The notes: generated by a model not told the origin, from the sequence alone. A stretch of DNA of 64,000 bases from Burkholderiales bacterium (GCA_028868855.1 JAGWTR010000009.1:82111-146110), one strand, 5' to 3'; positions 12,531-21,692 are shown, numbered from the stretch's first letter. Program-made: numbers and translations.

Positions 12531-12544
12531 TTGACTTAGATCAA
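12531..12544. promoter_or_regulatory. FNR/DNR-type box 1 upstream of norC
   Basis: TTGAC-TTAG-ATCAA matches the FNR/DNR consensus TTGAT-N4-ATCAA with one mismatch. It is the norC-proximal site of a pair in the 219-bp norC/rhlE gap and is the likely activator site for the nor operon in response to low oxygen and NO. Confidence 0.8.
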
Positions 12545-12568
12545 AAACCACGGGGCACTCCGCCCAGT

Positions 12569-12582
12569 TTGACCTGAGTCAA
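12569..12582. promoter_or_regulatory. FNR/DNR-type box 2 upstream of norC
   Basis: TTGAC-CTGA-GTCAA is a perfect palindrome of FNR/DNR type, 38 bp centre to centre from the first box. It could bind the same or a second Crp/FNR-family regulator, giving cooperative control of norCBQ-x-D. Confidence 0.75.
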
Positions 12583-12645
12583 GCGGATAAATGCACTCGA
12601 AATTCAACCACCCACGTTTTTCTCTTTTTTGCAACGTCGCCACCC

Positions 12646-13896
12646 TTAAATTCCTCGGGCCGCTGCTTCCCGCAGTTTGTCCTTCTTGCTCTTGCGCTTG
12701 CCCTTGATGCCGCCATTGGAGTCCGGATCGGTCAAGGACGCGGTCACCGCCGACGCCTGCGTGGGTTCGAACCCTTCGATGCGTTCACGTGGCACGCGCA
12801 GGTTCTGGCGTTTTTCAATCAGCCGGAAATGCGCTTCGGATTCTGGCGGGACAAAGCTGATGGCCAGGCCGCTCTCGCCCGCCCGCCCCGTGCGCCCGAT
12901 GCGGTGCAGGTAATCCACCGGCGAGCGCGGCAGGTCGTAGTTCACCACCACGGGCAACTGTCGGATGTCCAAGCCCCTTGCTGCCACATCGGTGGCCACC
13001 ACCACCTGCAGTCGGTGCGCCTTGAACTCGGACAGCACCAAGGTGCGCGTGCCCTGGCTGAGTTCGCCATGAAAAGGCCCGGCGTGGATGCCTGCCTTGC
13101 ACAACTTGTGCACGACCAGTTCCACCGCATATTTGCTCGCCACGAACACCAGCATGCGCTCGGTGGGGTGCGCCTGCACCAAATGGCGCAGCAGTTGGGT
13201 GCGTTTGTCCGCCGCCACTTCGATGGCGCGCTGCACGATGTCCGGCTGCGTCTCTGGCGTGGACGCCATTTCGACGCGAATCGGATCACGCAACAGGTGC
13301 TCAACCAGCGCATGCACATCGGCGGGGAAGGTCGCCGAGAACAGCAAGTTTTGTCGTTGCTGGGGCAACAAGGCCAGGATGCGCGCCAGTTCGTCAGCGA
13401 AACCGAGGTCCAGCAAGCGATCGGCCTCGTCGAGCACCAGGGTCGAGACTGTGGAAAGACGCAGTGCGTTGTGCTCGATCAGATCGAGCAAACGGCCCGG
13501 CGTGGCGACCACCATGTCGGCCCCGCCGCGCAGGCCCATCATTTGCGGATTGATCGACACCCCGCCAAACAGCACGGCGACTTTGAGCGGCTGCGGCAGG
13601 TATTGCGCCAAACCGCGCAGGGTCTCGCCGACTTGCGCCGCCAGTTCGCGCGTGGGCACGAGGATCAGGGCCTGAACACGCCGGGGTGTCTCGCGTCCTT
13701 GGGCCAGATAGCGCTGCAAGATCGGCAACGCAAAGGCCGCCGTCTTGCCCGAGCCGGTTTGCGCCGCGCCCAGCACATCACGGCCTTGCAAAATGGCCGG
13801 AATGGCCGCAGCCTGGATGGCCGTGGGCTCGGTGTAGTGGCGCTCGTTGACGGCGCGCACGAGGACGGGAGACAAGCCCAGGGAAGCAAATGGCAT
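12646..13896 (-). CDS. rhlE: DEAD-box RNA helicase, RhlE type
   Basis: A 416-residue ATP-dependent RNA helicase. Motifs in order are the Q-motif region (TEPTAIQ), motif I AQTGSGKT (residues 45-52), PTRELA, motif II DEAD, motif III SAT and motif VI HRIGRTGRAG. The short basic tail ending KGKRKSKKDKLRE is typical of RhlE-type helicases used in ribosome assembly or cold-condition RNA remodelling. It is a single-gene unit between the nor operon and the tetR gene. RhlE versus another small DEAD-box paralog cannot be decided from sequence reading alone. Confidence 0.85.
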   Translation of the reverse strand: MPFASLGLSPVLVRAVNERHYTEPTAIQAAAIPAILQGRDVLGAAQTGSGKTAAFALPILQRYLAQGRETPRRVQALILVPTRELAAQVGETLRGLAQYLPQPLKVAVLFGGVSINPQMMGLRGGADMVVATPGRLLDLIEHNALRLSTVSTLVLDEADRLLDLGFADELARILALLPQQRQNLLFSATFPADVHALVEHLLRDPIRVEMASTPETQPDIVQRAIEVAADKRTQLLRHLVQAHPTERMLVFVASKYAVELVVHKLCKAGIHAGPFHGELSQGTRTLVLSEFKAHRLQVVVATDVAARGLDIRQLPVVVNYDLPRSPVDYLHRIGRTGRAGESGLAISFVPPESEAHFRLIEKRQNLRVPRERIEGFEPTQASAVTASLTDPDSNGGIKGKRKSKKDKLREAAARGI

Positions 13897-13963
13897 GGGT
13901 GTGGCGCGGGTTGGAGACCGGGTTGGCTAGCCCCTCAGTTTAAGTGCCCGCGACCGCTGTCTG

Positions 13964-14629
13964 TCACGTCTCCAGAGACATCGCCCGCCAGACGATGTTG
14001 AACAGCTCGTCAAACTGGTCGAGCAGCGAGTGTTTTTCACGGCGCACGATGTGCATGAGCACCACGCGCCCGACCACGCCCATGAACACGTCCAGCAGCA
14101 CCTTGCTGGAGACTCGGTCATTCAGCACGCCGCGCCGCTGCCCGTCCTTGAACACGCTCAGAAAGGCGCCCATCAGTTCGGGGCTTTCGTAGATGCGGAT
14201 GTTGCGGTGGCGCAAAACGGGCACGGCGGTGAACAGCAGCAGCATCACCGCCGGGTGCTTATCCATGTAGTCCAGAGTGACCCAGCAGGTCTTGCGCAAG
14301 CGCTCGCGTGCGTCGTCAATGCCTTGCAGGTGGTCCATCATCCGCTCGGCCAGGCGGCCCAGCATCACGTCCAGCATGGCGTAGACCAGCGCCTCTTTGC
14401 TGCCAAAGTACTTGTAGATGGTCTGCAGCGACACATTGGCCGCCTTGGCCACATCCAGAAGGCTGACGTCGTGGAAGTCCCGGTTCGAGAACAAGACCAG
14501 CACCGCCTGCTCAATTCGACTCAAGGTTTCGGGGCGCATGGTGCTGAGCGCAGCGCGGCGCTCGTCCGTGGGCGACGCATCGGCAGCACTCTTGGGGTCT
14601 ATGGCCGACGACGGACGAGAAATTTTCAT
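13964..14629 (-). CDS. TetR-family regulator of the acyl-CoA operon
   Basis: About 221 residues from the ATG ending at 14629; an earlier in-frame start would add 13 residues. The N-terminal TetR helix-turn-helix is clear (VSLLDVAKAANVSLQTIYKYFGSKEALVYAML), followed by an all-helical ligand-binding domain. It is divergent from a five-gene acyl-CoA catabolic operon, so an acyl-CoA or fatty acid effector is likely. Palindromes at 14651-14666, 14671-14685 and 14786-14801 are candidate operators for its own promoter and the operon promoter. I do not assign it to a named regulator such as PsrA or FadR. Confidence 0.85.
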   Translation of the reverse strand: MKISRPSSAIDPKSAADASPTDERRAALSTMRPETLSRIEQAVLVLFSNRDFHDVSLLDVAKAANVSLQTIYKYFGSKEALVYAMLDVMLGRLAERMMDHLQGIDDARERLRKTCWVTLDYMDKHPAVMLLLFTAVPVLRHRNIRIYESPELMGAFLSVFKDGQRRGVLNDRVSSKVLLDVFMGVVGRVVLMHIVRREKHSLLDQFDELFNIVWRAMSLET

Positions 14630-14650
14630 GGCACGCGGATTTTCCACAAC

Positions 14651-14666
14651 GGAAATAAATATTACC
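14651..14666. promoter_or_regulatory. Degenerate copy of the operon palindrome before tetR
   Basis: GGAAATAAATATTACC matches the perfect palindrome at 14786-14801 at 12 of 16 positions and keeps its outer GG and ATTACC. It lies 22 bases upstream of the tetR start, where autoregulation would be expected. Confidence 0.4.
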
Positions 14667-14670
14667 AAAT

Positions 14671-14685
14671 GATCAGATTCTGATC
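14671..14685. promoter_or_regulatory. Interrupted palindrome GATCAG-ATT-CTGATC
   Basis: A perfect 6-bp inverted repeat with a 3-bp centre in the tetR/acyl-CoA dehydrogenase intergenic region. Its half-sites are unrelated to the GGTAAT palindrome, so it may belong to a different regulator or be the true TetR operator. Confidence 0.4.
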
Positions 14686-14785
14686 GGGAAAGGTCATTTT
14701 TACTTGCATTGAACTCGCCGTGCCGACACCATAGACAGACTAAGTTCTGCTTGCGTAGAAACCCTTGGCCGGCACACCCCCAACA

Positions 14786-14801
14786 GGTAATTTAAATTAC
14801 C
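14786..14801. promoter_or_regulatory. Perfect 16-bp palindrome upstream of acyl-CoA operon
   Basis: GGTAATTTAAATTACC is identical to its reverse complement. It sits 31 bases before the first gene of the operon, consistent with a repressor site covering the promoter or leader. The likely ligand is the divergent TetR protein. Confidence 0.6.
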
Positions 14802-14832
14802 ACATCCTTTTACCGCACCGAAAAGACTCCTC

Positions 14833-15987
14833 ATGGCTATTCAAAATTTCGCCCCCGCCTGGATGACCGAAGAGCACACCATGCTGCTGGACACGGCCAC
14901 CCGTTTTTTCAAAGAGCAGTGGGGCCCCAAGGATGAAGCCTGGCGCGCCGCCGGCATGATGGACCACCAGGCTTGGCGCGATGCCGGCGCCCACGGCTTC
15001 CTGTGTGCCTCGATGCCCGAGGAATACGGCGGCGCGGGCGGCGACTTCGGCCATGAGGCCGTGCTGATCCTGGCGCAAGGCGAAGCGGCCATCTCCGGCT
15101 TTGGTGGCTCGCTGCACTCGGGCATCGTCGCCCCCTACATCCTGCATTACGGCACGGAAGAACAGAAGAAGCGCTGGCTGCCCAAACTGGCCACCGGCGA
15201 GTTGGTCGGCGCGATCGCCATGACCGAACCGGGCACGGGCTCGGACCTACAGGGCGTGCGCACCCTGGCCTTGAAGGACGGCGACACTTACAAGATCAAC
15301 GGCAGCAAGACCTTCATCACCAATGGCCAGCTGGCCAATCTGGTCATCGTGGTGGCCAAGACCGACAAGGACAAGGGTGCGCAGGGCATCTCGCTGTTCG
15401 TGGTTGAAACCGACGAGGCCTCCGGCTTTCGCCGTGGTCGCAACCTCGACAAGATCGGCATGGATGCGCAAGACACGTCCGAACTGTTCTTTGACGACGT
15501 GGTGGTGCCGGCGCAAAACTTGCTGGGCGGCCAGGAAGGCCTGGGCTTTTTCCAGCTGATGCAGGAGCTCCCTCAAGAGCGCCTGATCGTGGCGATGGCG
15601 GGTATCGCCGCCATGGAACTGGCCATGAAGGTCACGCTCGAATACACCAAGGAGCGCAAGGCCTTTGGCAAGCCCATCTTCAGCTTCCAGAACACCCGCT
15701 TCAAGCTGGCCGAATGCCAGGCCTTGCTGCTGGCCTCGCGTGCGCTGGTCGATGCGGCCATGGTCGCCCACCTGAAGGGCGAACTGGGCGTGGACCGCGC
15801 CGCGCTGATCAAGTACTGGATCACCGACAACCAGTGCAAGCTGATCGACGAATGCCTGCAACTGTTCGGAGGCTACGGCTACATGAAGGAATACCCGATC
15901 GCCCGCCTGTGGGCCGATTCGCGCGTGCAACGCATCTACGGCGGCACCAATGAAATCATGAAAGAGCTGGCCTCGCGCTTCCTCTGA
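14833..15987 (+). CDS. Acyl-CoA dehydrogenase
   Basis: A 384-residue FAD-dependent acyl-CoA dehydrogenase catalysing alpha,beta-dehydrogenation. Family signatures are AMTEPGTGSDLQG (FAD/substrate loop), FGKPIFSFQ and the C-terminal IYGGTNEIMKE. The MCAD-type catalytic Glu position in that last motif is Gly; a Glu at about residue 249 (PQERL) matches the isovaleryl-CoA/long-chain dehydrogenase position instead. This hints at branched or long substrates. It is the first gene of the operon, 203 bp from divergent tetR, and electrons would go to electron transfer flavoprotein. Confidence 0.93.
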   Translation: MAIQNFAPAWMTEEHTMLLDTATRFFKEQWGPKDEAWRAAGMMDHQAWRDAGAHGFLCASMPEEYGGAGGDFGHEAVLILAQGEAAISGFGGSLHSGIVAPYILHYGTEEQKKRWLPKLATGELVGAIAMTEPGTGSDLQGVRTLALKDGDTYKINGSKTFITNGQLANLVIVVAKTDKDKGAQGISLFVVETDEASGFRRGRNLDKIGMDAQDTSELFFDDVVVPAQNLLGGQEGLGFFQLMQELPQERLIVAMAGIAAMELAMKVTLEYTKERKAFGKPIFSFQNTRFKLAECQALLLASRALVDAAMVAHLKGELGVDRAALIKYWITDNQCKLIDECLQLFGGYGYMKEYPIARLWADSRVQRIYGGTNEIMKELASRFL

Positions 15988-16029
15988 GACCTGCTCAAAA
16001 CGCGCACCCCATTTTTTGAAGGAGCTTCC

Positions 16030-17235
16030 ATGACCGAAGCCTATATTTTCGACACTGTGCGCACGCCGCGCGGCAAGGGCAAGAAAGACGGCAGCCTGCA
16101 CCAGGCCACGCCGGTGTGGCTGCTGCGCACCCTGCTGCAAGCGCTGCAACAACGCAACCAGCTCGACACGTCCCTGGTCGATGACGTGGTGCTGGGCTGC
16201 GTGACCCCGGTCGGCGAGCAAGGCGCCGACATCGCCCGCACCGCCGTGCTGGACGCGGGCTGGGCCGAGAGCGTGGCCGGTGTCACCCTGTCGCGCTTTT
16301 GCGCCTCGGGCCTGGAGGCGGTCAACATGGCCACGGCCAAGATCGCCGCCGGCATGGAAGACATGGTGGTGGCGGGGGGGGTCGAGTCGATGAGTCGCTG
16401 GCCCATGGGCAGCGACGGTGGAGCCTGGGTCATGGACCCGCGCGTCAACACCGCACTGCACTTCGTGCCGCAAGGCATCAGCGCCGACCTGATCGCCACG
16501 CTGGAAGGCTTCAGCCGTCAGGACCTCGATGCCTTCGCCGCCGAATCGCACCGTCGCGCCGCTGTTGCTCAGGCCGAAGGCCGCTTCGACAAGTCGATCG
16601 TGCCCGTGAAGGACCTCAACGGCCAAATCATGCTGGCCTTGGATGAGACCATCCGCAAGGGCACCTCGGTCGAGTCGCTCGCCAAGCTGATGCCCTCTTT
16701 CGAGATGATGGGCACGATGGGCTTTGACAGCACCGCACTGGACAAATACACCACCCTTGAACGCCTCCACCACGTGCACCACGCCGGCAATTCGTCGGGC
16801 ATTGTCGATGGCGCCGCGCTGGTGCTGCTGGGCAGCAAGGAAGCTGGCATCAAGGCCGGCCTCAAGCCGCGGGCCCGTGTGCGCATGGCCTCGGTCATCG
16901 GGTCGGAACCCACCATCATGCTGACAGGCCCCACACCGGCCTGTCGCAAGGCGCTCAACAAACTGGGCATGACCGCAGGCGACATCGACCTGTGGGAAAT
17001 CAACGAGGCCTTTGCCACCGTGCCCATGAAGACCGCCCGTGATTTGGGTGTGCCACTGGACCGCGTCAACGTCAATGGCGGCTCCATCGCCATGGGCCAC
17101 CCCTTGGGCGCCACCGGCGCGCTCATCCTGGGCACGGCCTTGGACGAGCTGGAACGCACCGGCAAGTCCACCGCCTTGGCCACGCTGTGCATCGGCGCCG
17201 GCATGGGCATCGCCACCATCATCGAACGCGTCTAA
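16030..17235 (+). CDS. Acetyl-CoA C-acyltransferase (thiolase)
   Basis: A 401-residue thiolase cleaving 3-ketoacyl-CoA to acetyl- or propionyl-CoA. The nucleophilic Cys91 is in [10 protein letters not shown]; the His motif [15 protein letters not shown] and the second Cys in LCIGAGMG are intact. A strong ribosome-binding site (GAAGGAG) precedes the ATG. It is in the same operon as the upstream dehydrogenase (42-bp gap) and 12 bp before the FadB/FadJ-type gene. Degradative use is inferred from context rather than from sequence. Confidence 0.94.
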   Translation: MTEAYIFDTVRTPRGKGKKDGSLHQATPVWLLRTLLQALQQRNQLDTSLVDDVVLGCVTPVGEQGADIARTAVLDAGWAESVAGVTLSRFCASGLEAVNMATAKIAAGMEDMVVAGGVESMSRWPMGSDGGAWVMDPRVNTALHFVPQGISADLIATLEGFSRQDLDAFAAESHRRAAVAQAEGRFDKSIVPVKDLNGQIMLALDETIRKGTSVESLAKLMPSFEMMGTMGFDSTALDKYTTLERLHHVHHAGNSSGIVDGAALVLLGSKEAGIKAGLKPRARVRMASVIGSEPTIMLTGPTPACRKALNKLGMTAGDIDLWEINEAFATVPMKTARDLGVPLDRVNVNGGSIAMGHPLGATGALILGTALDELERTGKSTALATLCIGAGMGIATIIERV

Positions 17236-17247
17236 GGAGGCAGCATC

Positions 17248-19398
17248 ATGTCTAACCCATCCGCTGTCACGTTTGACATCGACGCCAACGGCATCGGCCT
17301 GGTCACCCTCGACCAACCTGGCCGAGCCATGAACGTGCTCAACTCCACGCTGGTCGAGCCCTTCGCCGCCATCGTCGATCGCCTGGAAAAAGACGAGGCC
17401 ATCAAGGGCCTGGTCGTCACCTCCGGCAAGTCCACCTTCATCGTCGGCGCCGACATCGACCAGCTCGCCAAGATCGACAAGGCCGAAGACGCCTACGCGC
17501 TGTGCGAGGACCTCAAGAAAATGATGCGCCGCCTTGAAAAATGCGGCAAGCCCGTGGTCGCTGCCCTCAACGGCACGGCCTTGGGTGGAGGGCTGGAACT
17601 GGCCCTGGCCTGCCACGCCCGCATCGCCCTGAATGACCCCAAGCTCAAGCTGGGCCTGCCTGAAGTCAAGCTGGGCCTGCTGCCCGGCGGCGGCGGCACG
17701 CAGCGCCTGCCGCGCATGATCGGCATCCAGAAAAGCCTGGAACTGATCAGTCAGGGCAAGGAAGTCACCGCCGCCAAGGCCAAGGAACTGGGCCTGGTCA
17801 CCGACCTCGCTGCGACCCGCGACGAGTTGCTGCAAAAGGCCCGCGATTGGTGCCTGGCCAACCCCAAGGCGTCGCAGCCCTGGGACGTGAAAGGCTTTCG
17901 CATCCCCGGCGGCGACAGCAAGAGCCCGGCCGTGGTGCAGGTGTTTGCCATCGCGCCATCCATGGCCAATGCCAAGGCGCACGGCAACTACCCCGCCCTC
18001 ACACACATCATGTCCTGCCTGTTCGAAGGCTGCCTGCTGGACATCGACGCAGGCCTGCAGATCGAGTCTCGCTACTTCGCGGCCTGCGTGGCCTCTCAGG
18101 TGTCCAAGAACATGATCGGCACGCTGTGGTACCAGCTCAACGCCATCAAGAAGGGCCAGTCGCGGCCCAAGGGCGCGGCTGAAAGCAAGGTCAGAAAAAT
18201 CGGCATCCTGGGCGCGGGCATGATGGGCGCAGGCATTGCCTATGTGTCGGCCAAGGTTGGCATTGAGGTCGTCCTGCTGGACACCACGCAAGAGAACGCC
18301 AAGCGCGGCAAAGCCTATTCAAGCGGCCTGTTGGACAAGGCCGTGGCGCGGGGTCGCAGCACGCCCGATAAGCGCGACCAGCTGCTGGCCCGCATCCAGC
18401 CCACCACCAGCTACGACGATCTGAAGGACTGCGACCTGGTGATCGAGGCCGTGTTTGAAGACCGCAGCATCAAGGCCGTTTGCACGCAACAGTCGGAAGC
18501 CGTCATCCCCGCCAGCACCGTGTACGCGTCCAACACGTCCACCTTGCCCATCACTGGCCTGGCCAAAGCCAGCACGCGCCCGGCCAACTTCATCGGCCTG
18601 CATTTCTTCTCGCCGGTCGACAAGATGCCCCTGGTCGAGATCATCGTCGGTGAACAAACATCGGACGAAACACTGGCGCGCGGCTTTGACTACGTGCTGC
18701 AAATTGGCAAGACCCCGATCGTGGTCAACGACAGCCGGGGCTTCTACACCTCGCGCGTCTTCGGCACCTATGTGATGGAAGGCCTGGCCCTTCTGGGCGA
18801 GGGCGTGCATCCACGCAGCATTGAAGTCGCTGCATTGAAGGCGGGCATGCCCATGCCCCCGTTGGCGCTGCAAGATGAGGTCTCGCTGAGCCTGGGCATC
18901 CACATCAGCGATCAAACCAGAAAGGACCTCGCTGCGGAGGGCAAGACCTTGCGCGTGCATCCTGGCGAGGCCGTGTTGCGCAGGGTGGGCAGCGAACTCG
19001 GTCGCGCGGGCAAGAAGGCGGGCCAAGGCTTCTACGACTATGTCGGCCAGGAGAAGTCCTTGTGGCCAGGCTTGGGCGAGGTCTTCCCGACCGCCGCCCA
19101 CCAGCCCCCGCAGCAAGAGATGATCGACCGCCTGCTCTACGCCCAAGCCAACGAAGCGGCGCGCTGCTTCGAAGAAGGCGTGGTGCGTTCGGTGGCCGAC
19201 ACCAACATCGGCTCCATCTTCGGTTGGGGTTTTGCGCCCTTCCAGGGCGGTGCCTTGCAGTTCATCAACGCCGTCGGCGCGCAACGCTTTGTCGAACGCT
19301 CGCGTGAACTGGCCCAGCGCTTTGGTGCCCGCTTTGAACCGGCGGCCATCATCGTCAAACAGGCCCAGGAAGGCGGTCGCTTCGAAGACGCCGCATGA
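17248..19398 (+). CDS. FadB/FadJ-type enoyl-CoA hydratase / 3-hydroxyacyl-CoA dehydrogenase
   Basis: A 716-residue bifunctional beta-oxidation enzyme. The N-terminal crotonase domain (about 1-190) has GTALGGGLELALACH and the Glu-bearing LPEVKLGLLPGGGGTQRLPR. The NAD-binding domain begins with GILGAGMMGAGIA near residue 318, with HFFSPVDKMPLVEI carrying the catalytic His. C-terminal 3HCDH domains follow, including GFYTSRVFG and GFYDYVGQ. AAGGAGG precedes the ATG. Its stop overlaps the next gene as ATGA. The thiolase partner is immediately upstream. Confidence 0.94.
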   Translation: MSNPSAVTFDIDANGIGLVTLDQPGRAMNVLNSTLVEPFAAIVDRLEKDEAIKGLVVTSGKSTFIVGADIDQLAKIDKAEDAYALCEDLKKMMRRLEKCGKPVVAALNGTALGGGLELALACHARIALNDPKLKLGLPEVKLGLLPGGGGTQRLPRMIGIQKSLELISQGKEVTAAKAKELGLVTDLAATRDELLQKARDWCLANPKASQPWDVKGFRIPGGDSKSPAVVQVFAIAPSMANAKAHGNYPALTHIMSCLFEGCLLDIDAGLQIESRYFAACVASQVSKNMIGTLWYQLNAIKKGQSRPKGAAESKVRKIGILGAGMMGAGIAYVSAKVGIEVVLLDTTQENAKRGKAYSSGLLDKAVARGRSTPDKRDQLLARIQPTTSYDDLKDCDLVIEAVFEDRSIKAVCTQQSEAVIPASTVYASNTSTLPITGLAKASTRPANFIGLHFFSPVDKMPLVEIIVGEQTSDETLARGFDYVLQIGKTPIVVNDSRGFYTSRVFGTYVMEGLALLGEGVHPRSIEVAALKAGMPMPPLALQDEVSLSLGIHISDQTRKDLAAEGKTLRVHPGEAVLRRVGSELGRAGKKAGQGFYDYVGQEKSLWPGLGEVFPTAAHQPPQQEMIDRLLYAQANEAARCFEEGVVRSVADTNIGSIFGWGFAPFQGGALQFINAVGAQRFVERSRELAQRFGARFEPAAIIVKQAQEGGRFEDAA

Positions 19399-20444
19399 GC
19401 ACGGGCCCCAACCTGCTGTCGGGCTTGCGCGTGATCGACCTCACGCGCAACCTGCCCGGCCCGTTTGCCACGCGCATGCTGGCCGACCTGGGGGCCAGCA
19501 TCATCAAGATCGAGCCGCCGCAAGGCGACCCCGCGCGGGCGCTCGGACCCTTGTTCCAGGCCCTCAACCAGAACAAGGATTGCCGCACGCTGGACCTGCA
19601 CCAAAGCGGCGACCTGGATCAATTGCGCACCTGGCTGGAAAATACCGACGTGTTGCTCGAGGGCTTTCGCCCTGGCGTGATGGCCAGCATGGGGTTGGAC
19701 TTTGACGCGCTCAAGGCGATCAACCCACGCCTGGTCCTGTGCTCCATCACGGGCTACGGACAGCAAGGCCCCTGGGCCCACCGCGCCGGGCACGACCTGA
19801 ACTACATGGCCATGTCTGGCGCGCTGGACCAGATGCGCAGCGCGCAGGGCCAGCCAACCTTGTCCAACATCCAGTGGGGTGACCTGGCGGGCGGCAGCTC
19901 CATGGCCTGCATCGCCATTCTGGCCGCCGTGTTTGACGTGGGTCGACGTGGCCAGGGTTGTCACGTCGATGTCAGCATGACGCACGGCCTGTGGGCCCAC
20001 CAGGTGATGCCGCAAAGCACCGGGGCCATGTTGGCGCCCATGCTTGGCCACCTGCCCGGCGCGCGCGAGGACCTGCTCAACGGTGCCCTGCCCTGCTACA
20101 ACCTCTACCTCACGCAAGACGGCCGATCCCTGGCCGTGGGGGCCCTGGAACACAAGTTCTGGAAGGCCGCCTGCGAAGTGCTGCAACGACCTGACTGGGC
20201 CGATCAGCATTGGCAACGCGGCCTGATGCCCAATTCGCCCGAATCCAATGCCGTGCGCGATCAGGTCGCCGCCCTCATCGCCACGCAGCCCTTGTCGCAT
20301 TGGGTTGAACGCTTTGCCGAAGTGGACGCCTGCGTTACCCCGGTCTTGACCCTGAGCGAAGCCCAGGCGCACCCGCTGTTTGTCAGCGCGAAAACAAGCG
20401 CCGCCACGACGCCCACACGTCAGCCCTGGCTCATCACTGCCTGA
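19395..20444 (+). CDS. CaiB/BaiF family CoA enzyme, alpha-methylacyl-CoA racemase-like
   Basis: A 349-residue family III CoA-transferase-fold protein. The N-terminus (GLRVIDLTRNLPGPFATRML, then KIEPPQGDPAR) is typical. It has GHDLNY at about residue 132 and GDLAGG at about residue 162, the His/Asp pair used by alpha-methylacyl-CoA racemases. It is translationally coupled to the FadB/FadJ-type gene (ATGA). In this setting it could epimerise (2R)-methylacyl-CoA so that the dehydrogenases can act. A CoA-transferase role remains possible because the fold is shared, and the protein is slightly short at the C-terminus. Confidence 0.78.
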   Translation: MSTGPNLLSGLRVIDLTRNLPGPFATRMLADLGASIIKIEPPQGDPARALGPLFQALNQNKDCRTLDLHQSGDLDQLRTWLENTDVLLEGFRPGVMASMGLDFDALKAINPRLVLCSITGYGQQGPWAHRAGHDLNYMAMSGALDQMRSAQGQPTLSNIQWGDLAGGSSMACIAILAAVFDVGRRGQGCHVDVSMTHGLWAHQVMPQSTGAMLAPMLGHLPGAREDLLNGALPCYNLYLTQDGRSLAVGALEHKFWKAACEVLQRPDWADQHWQRGLMPNSPESNAVRDQVAALIATQPLSHWVERFAEVDACVTPVLTLSEAQAHPLFVSAKTSAATTPTRQPWLITA

Positions 20445-20476
20445 TCACGACTGATCCACCCTCATTGAAACACCCC

Positions 20477-21631
20477 ATGACCGACCCCGTCTACGTCGAC
20501 TACTTCACCGACACCCACCGCCAGGTGCGCGATGCCATGCGCCGCTTTGTCGACCAGGCCATCAAGCCCTACATCAGCGAATGGGAAGAGGCCGGCACCT
20601 TTCCGCGCCAGCTCTACCGGCAGATGGCTGAACTCGGCATGCTCGGCATCGGTCACCCGCAATCCCTCGGCGGCGCCGGTGAAGACGACGTCTTCCTCAA
20701 GGTGGCGGCCAGCGAAGAGCTGATGCGTAGCGGCTCAGGCGGCCTGGTCGCCAGCCTGGGTTCGCTGGACATCGGCCTGCCCCCCGTGTGGCGCGTCGGG
20801 TCGGACGCTCTCAAGCAACGCGTCGTTCCTGAAGTCCTCAGCGGCGAGAAGATCATCGCCCTGGCCATCACCGAACCCAGTGGCGGCTCGGACGTGGCCA
20901 ACCTGACCACCCGCGCCGTGCGCGATGGCGATCACTACGTGGTCAACGGCGCCAAGACCTTCATCACCTCGGGCACGCGGGCCGACTACTACACGGTGGC
21001 CGTGCGCACCGGCGACGTCGGCTTTGGCGGCGTCTCGCTGCTGCTGATCGAGCGCGACACCCCGGGCTTCTCGGTGGGCCAGCCGCTCAAGAAAATGGGC
21101 TGGTGGGCCTCTGACACGGCCGAGCTGTTCTTCCAGGACTGCCGCGTGCCCGTGGGCAACCTGCTGGGGTTCGAGAACTCGGGCTTCATGACCATCATGG
21201 CCAATTTCCAGTCCGAGCGCCTGAGCCTGGCCGTGATGTCCTACATGACGGCACAAATGGCGCTCGACGAATGCCTGGCCTACGTCAAGACCCGCGTCAC
21301 CTTTGGCAAGCCCTTGAGCAAGCACCAGGTGATCCGCCACAAGCTGGCCGAGATGGCCACCCGCGTGGACGTGGCGCGCCAGTATTCCTACCGCTGCGCC
21401 GCGATGATGGCGGCGGGCAAGACCGCCATCACCGAAGTGTCGATGGCCAAGAACTTCGCCACCGACGTGGCCGACTACGTCACCCACGAGGCGGTGCAAA
21501 TCTTTGGCGGCATGGGCTATATGCGTGAATCGCTGGTCGAGCGGCTCTACCGCGACAACCGCATCCTCTCCATCGGAGGCGGCACGCACGAAATCATGAA
21601 CGAAATCATCGCCAAGCAACTGGGCCTCTAG
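20477..21631 (+). CDS. Second acyl-CoA dehydrogenase of the operon
   Basis: About 384 residues from the ATG at 20477; a TTG four codons earlier is also open. Signatures are ITEPSGGSDVANL, FGKPLSKHQ and the C-terminal IGGGTHEIMNEI. As in the first dehydrogenase, the MCAD-type Glu position is Gly, while Glu at about residue 247 (SERL) fits the isovaleryl/long-chain class. It follows the racemase-like gene by 32 bases and is the last gene of the operon. Two non-identical dehydrogenases suggest substrates of different length or branching. Confidence 0.93.
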   Translation: MTDPVYVDYFTDTHRQVRDAMRRFVDQAIKPYISEWEEAGTFPRQLYRQMAELGMLGIGHPQSLGGAGEDDVFLKVAASEELMRSGSGGLVASLGSLDIGLPPVWRVGSDALKQRVVPEVLSGEKIIALAITEPSGGSDVANLTTRAVRDGDHYVVNGAKTFITSGTRADYYTVAVRTGDVGFGGVSLLLIERDTPGFSVGQPLKKMGWWASDTAELFFQDCRVPVGNLLGFENSGFMTIMANFQSERLSLAVMSYMTAQMALDECLAYVKTRVTFGKPLSKHQVIRHKLAEMATRVDVARQYSYRCAAMMAAGKTAITEVSMAKNFATDVADYVTHEAVQIFGGMGYMRESLVERLYRDNRILSIGGGTHEIMNEIIAKQLGL

Positions 21632-21692
21632 CCCCCCTTGGACACTGTTGAACGCACGACGGCCCCAATCCGTCCCGACGGGAGCGGCGACT

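Noticed and set aside
15247..18291. Long open reading frame of 1014 codons on the minus strand
   Set aside because: It lies antisense to the acyl-CoA dehydrogenase, thiolase and FadB/FadJ-type genes. Its His/Gln/Gly-rich composition is typical of the opposite strand of GC-rich genes, and no domain is recognisable.
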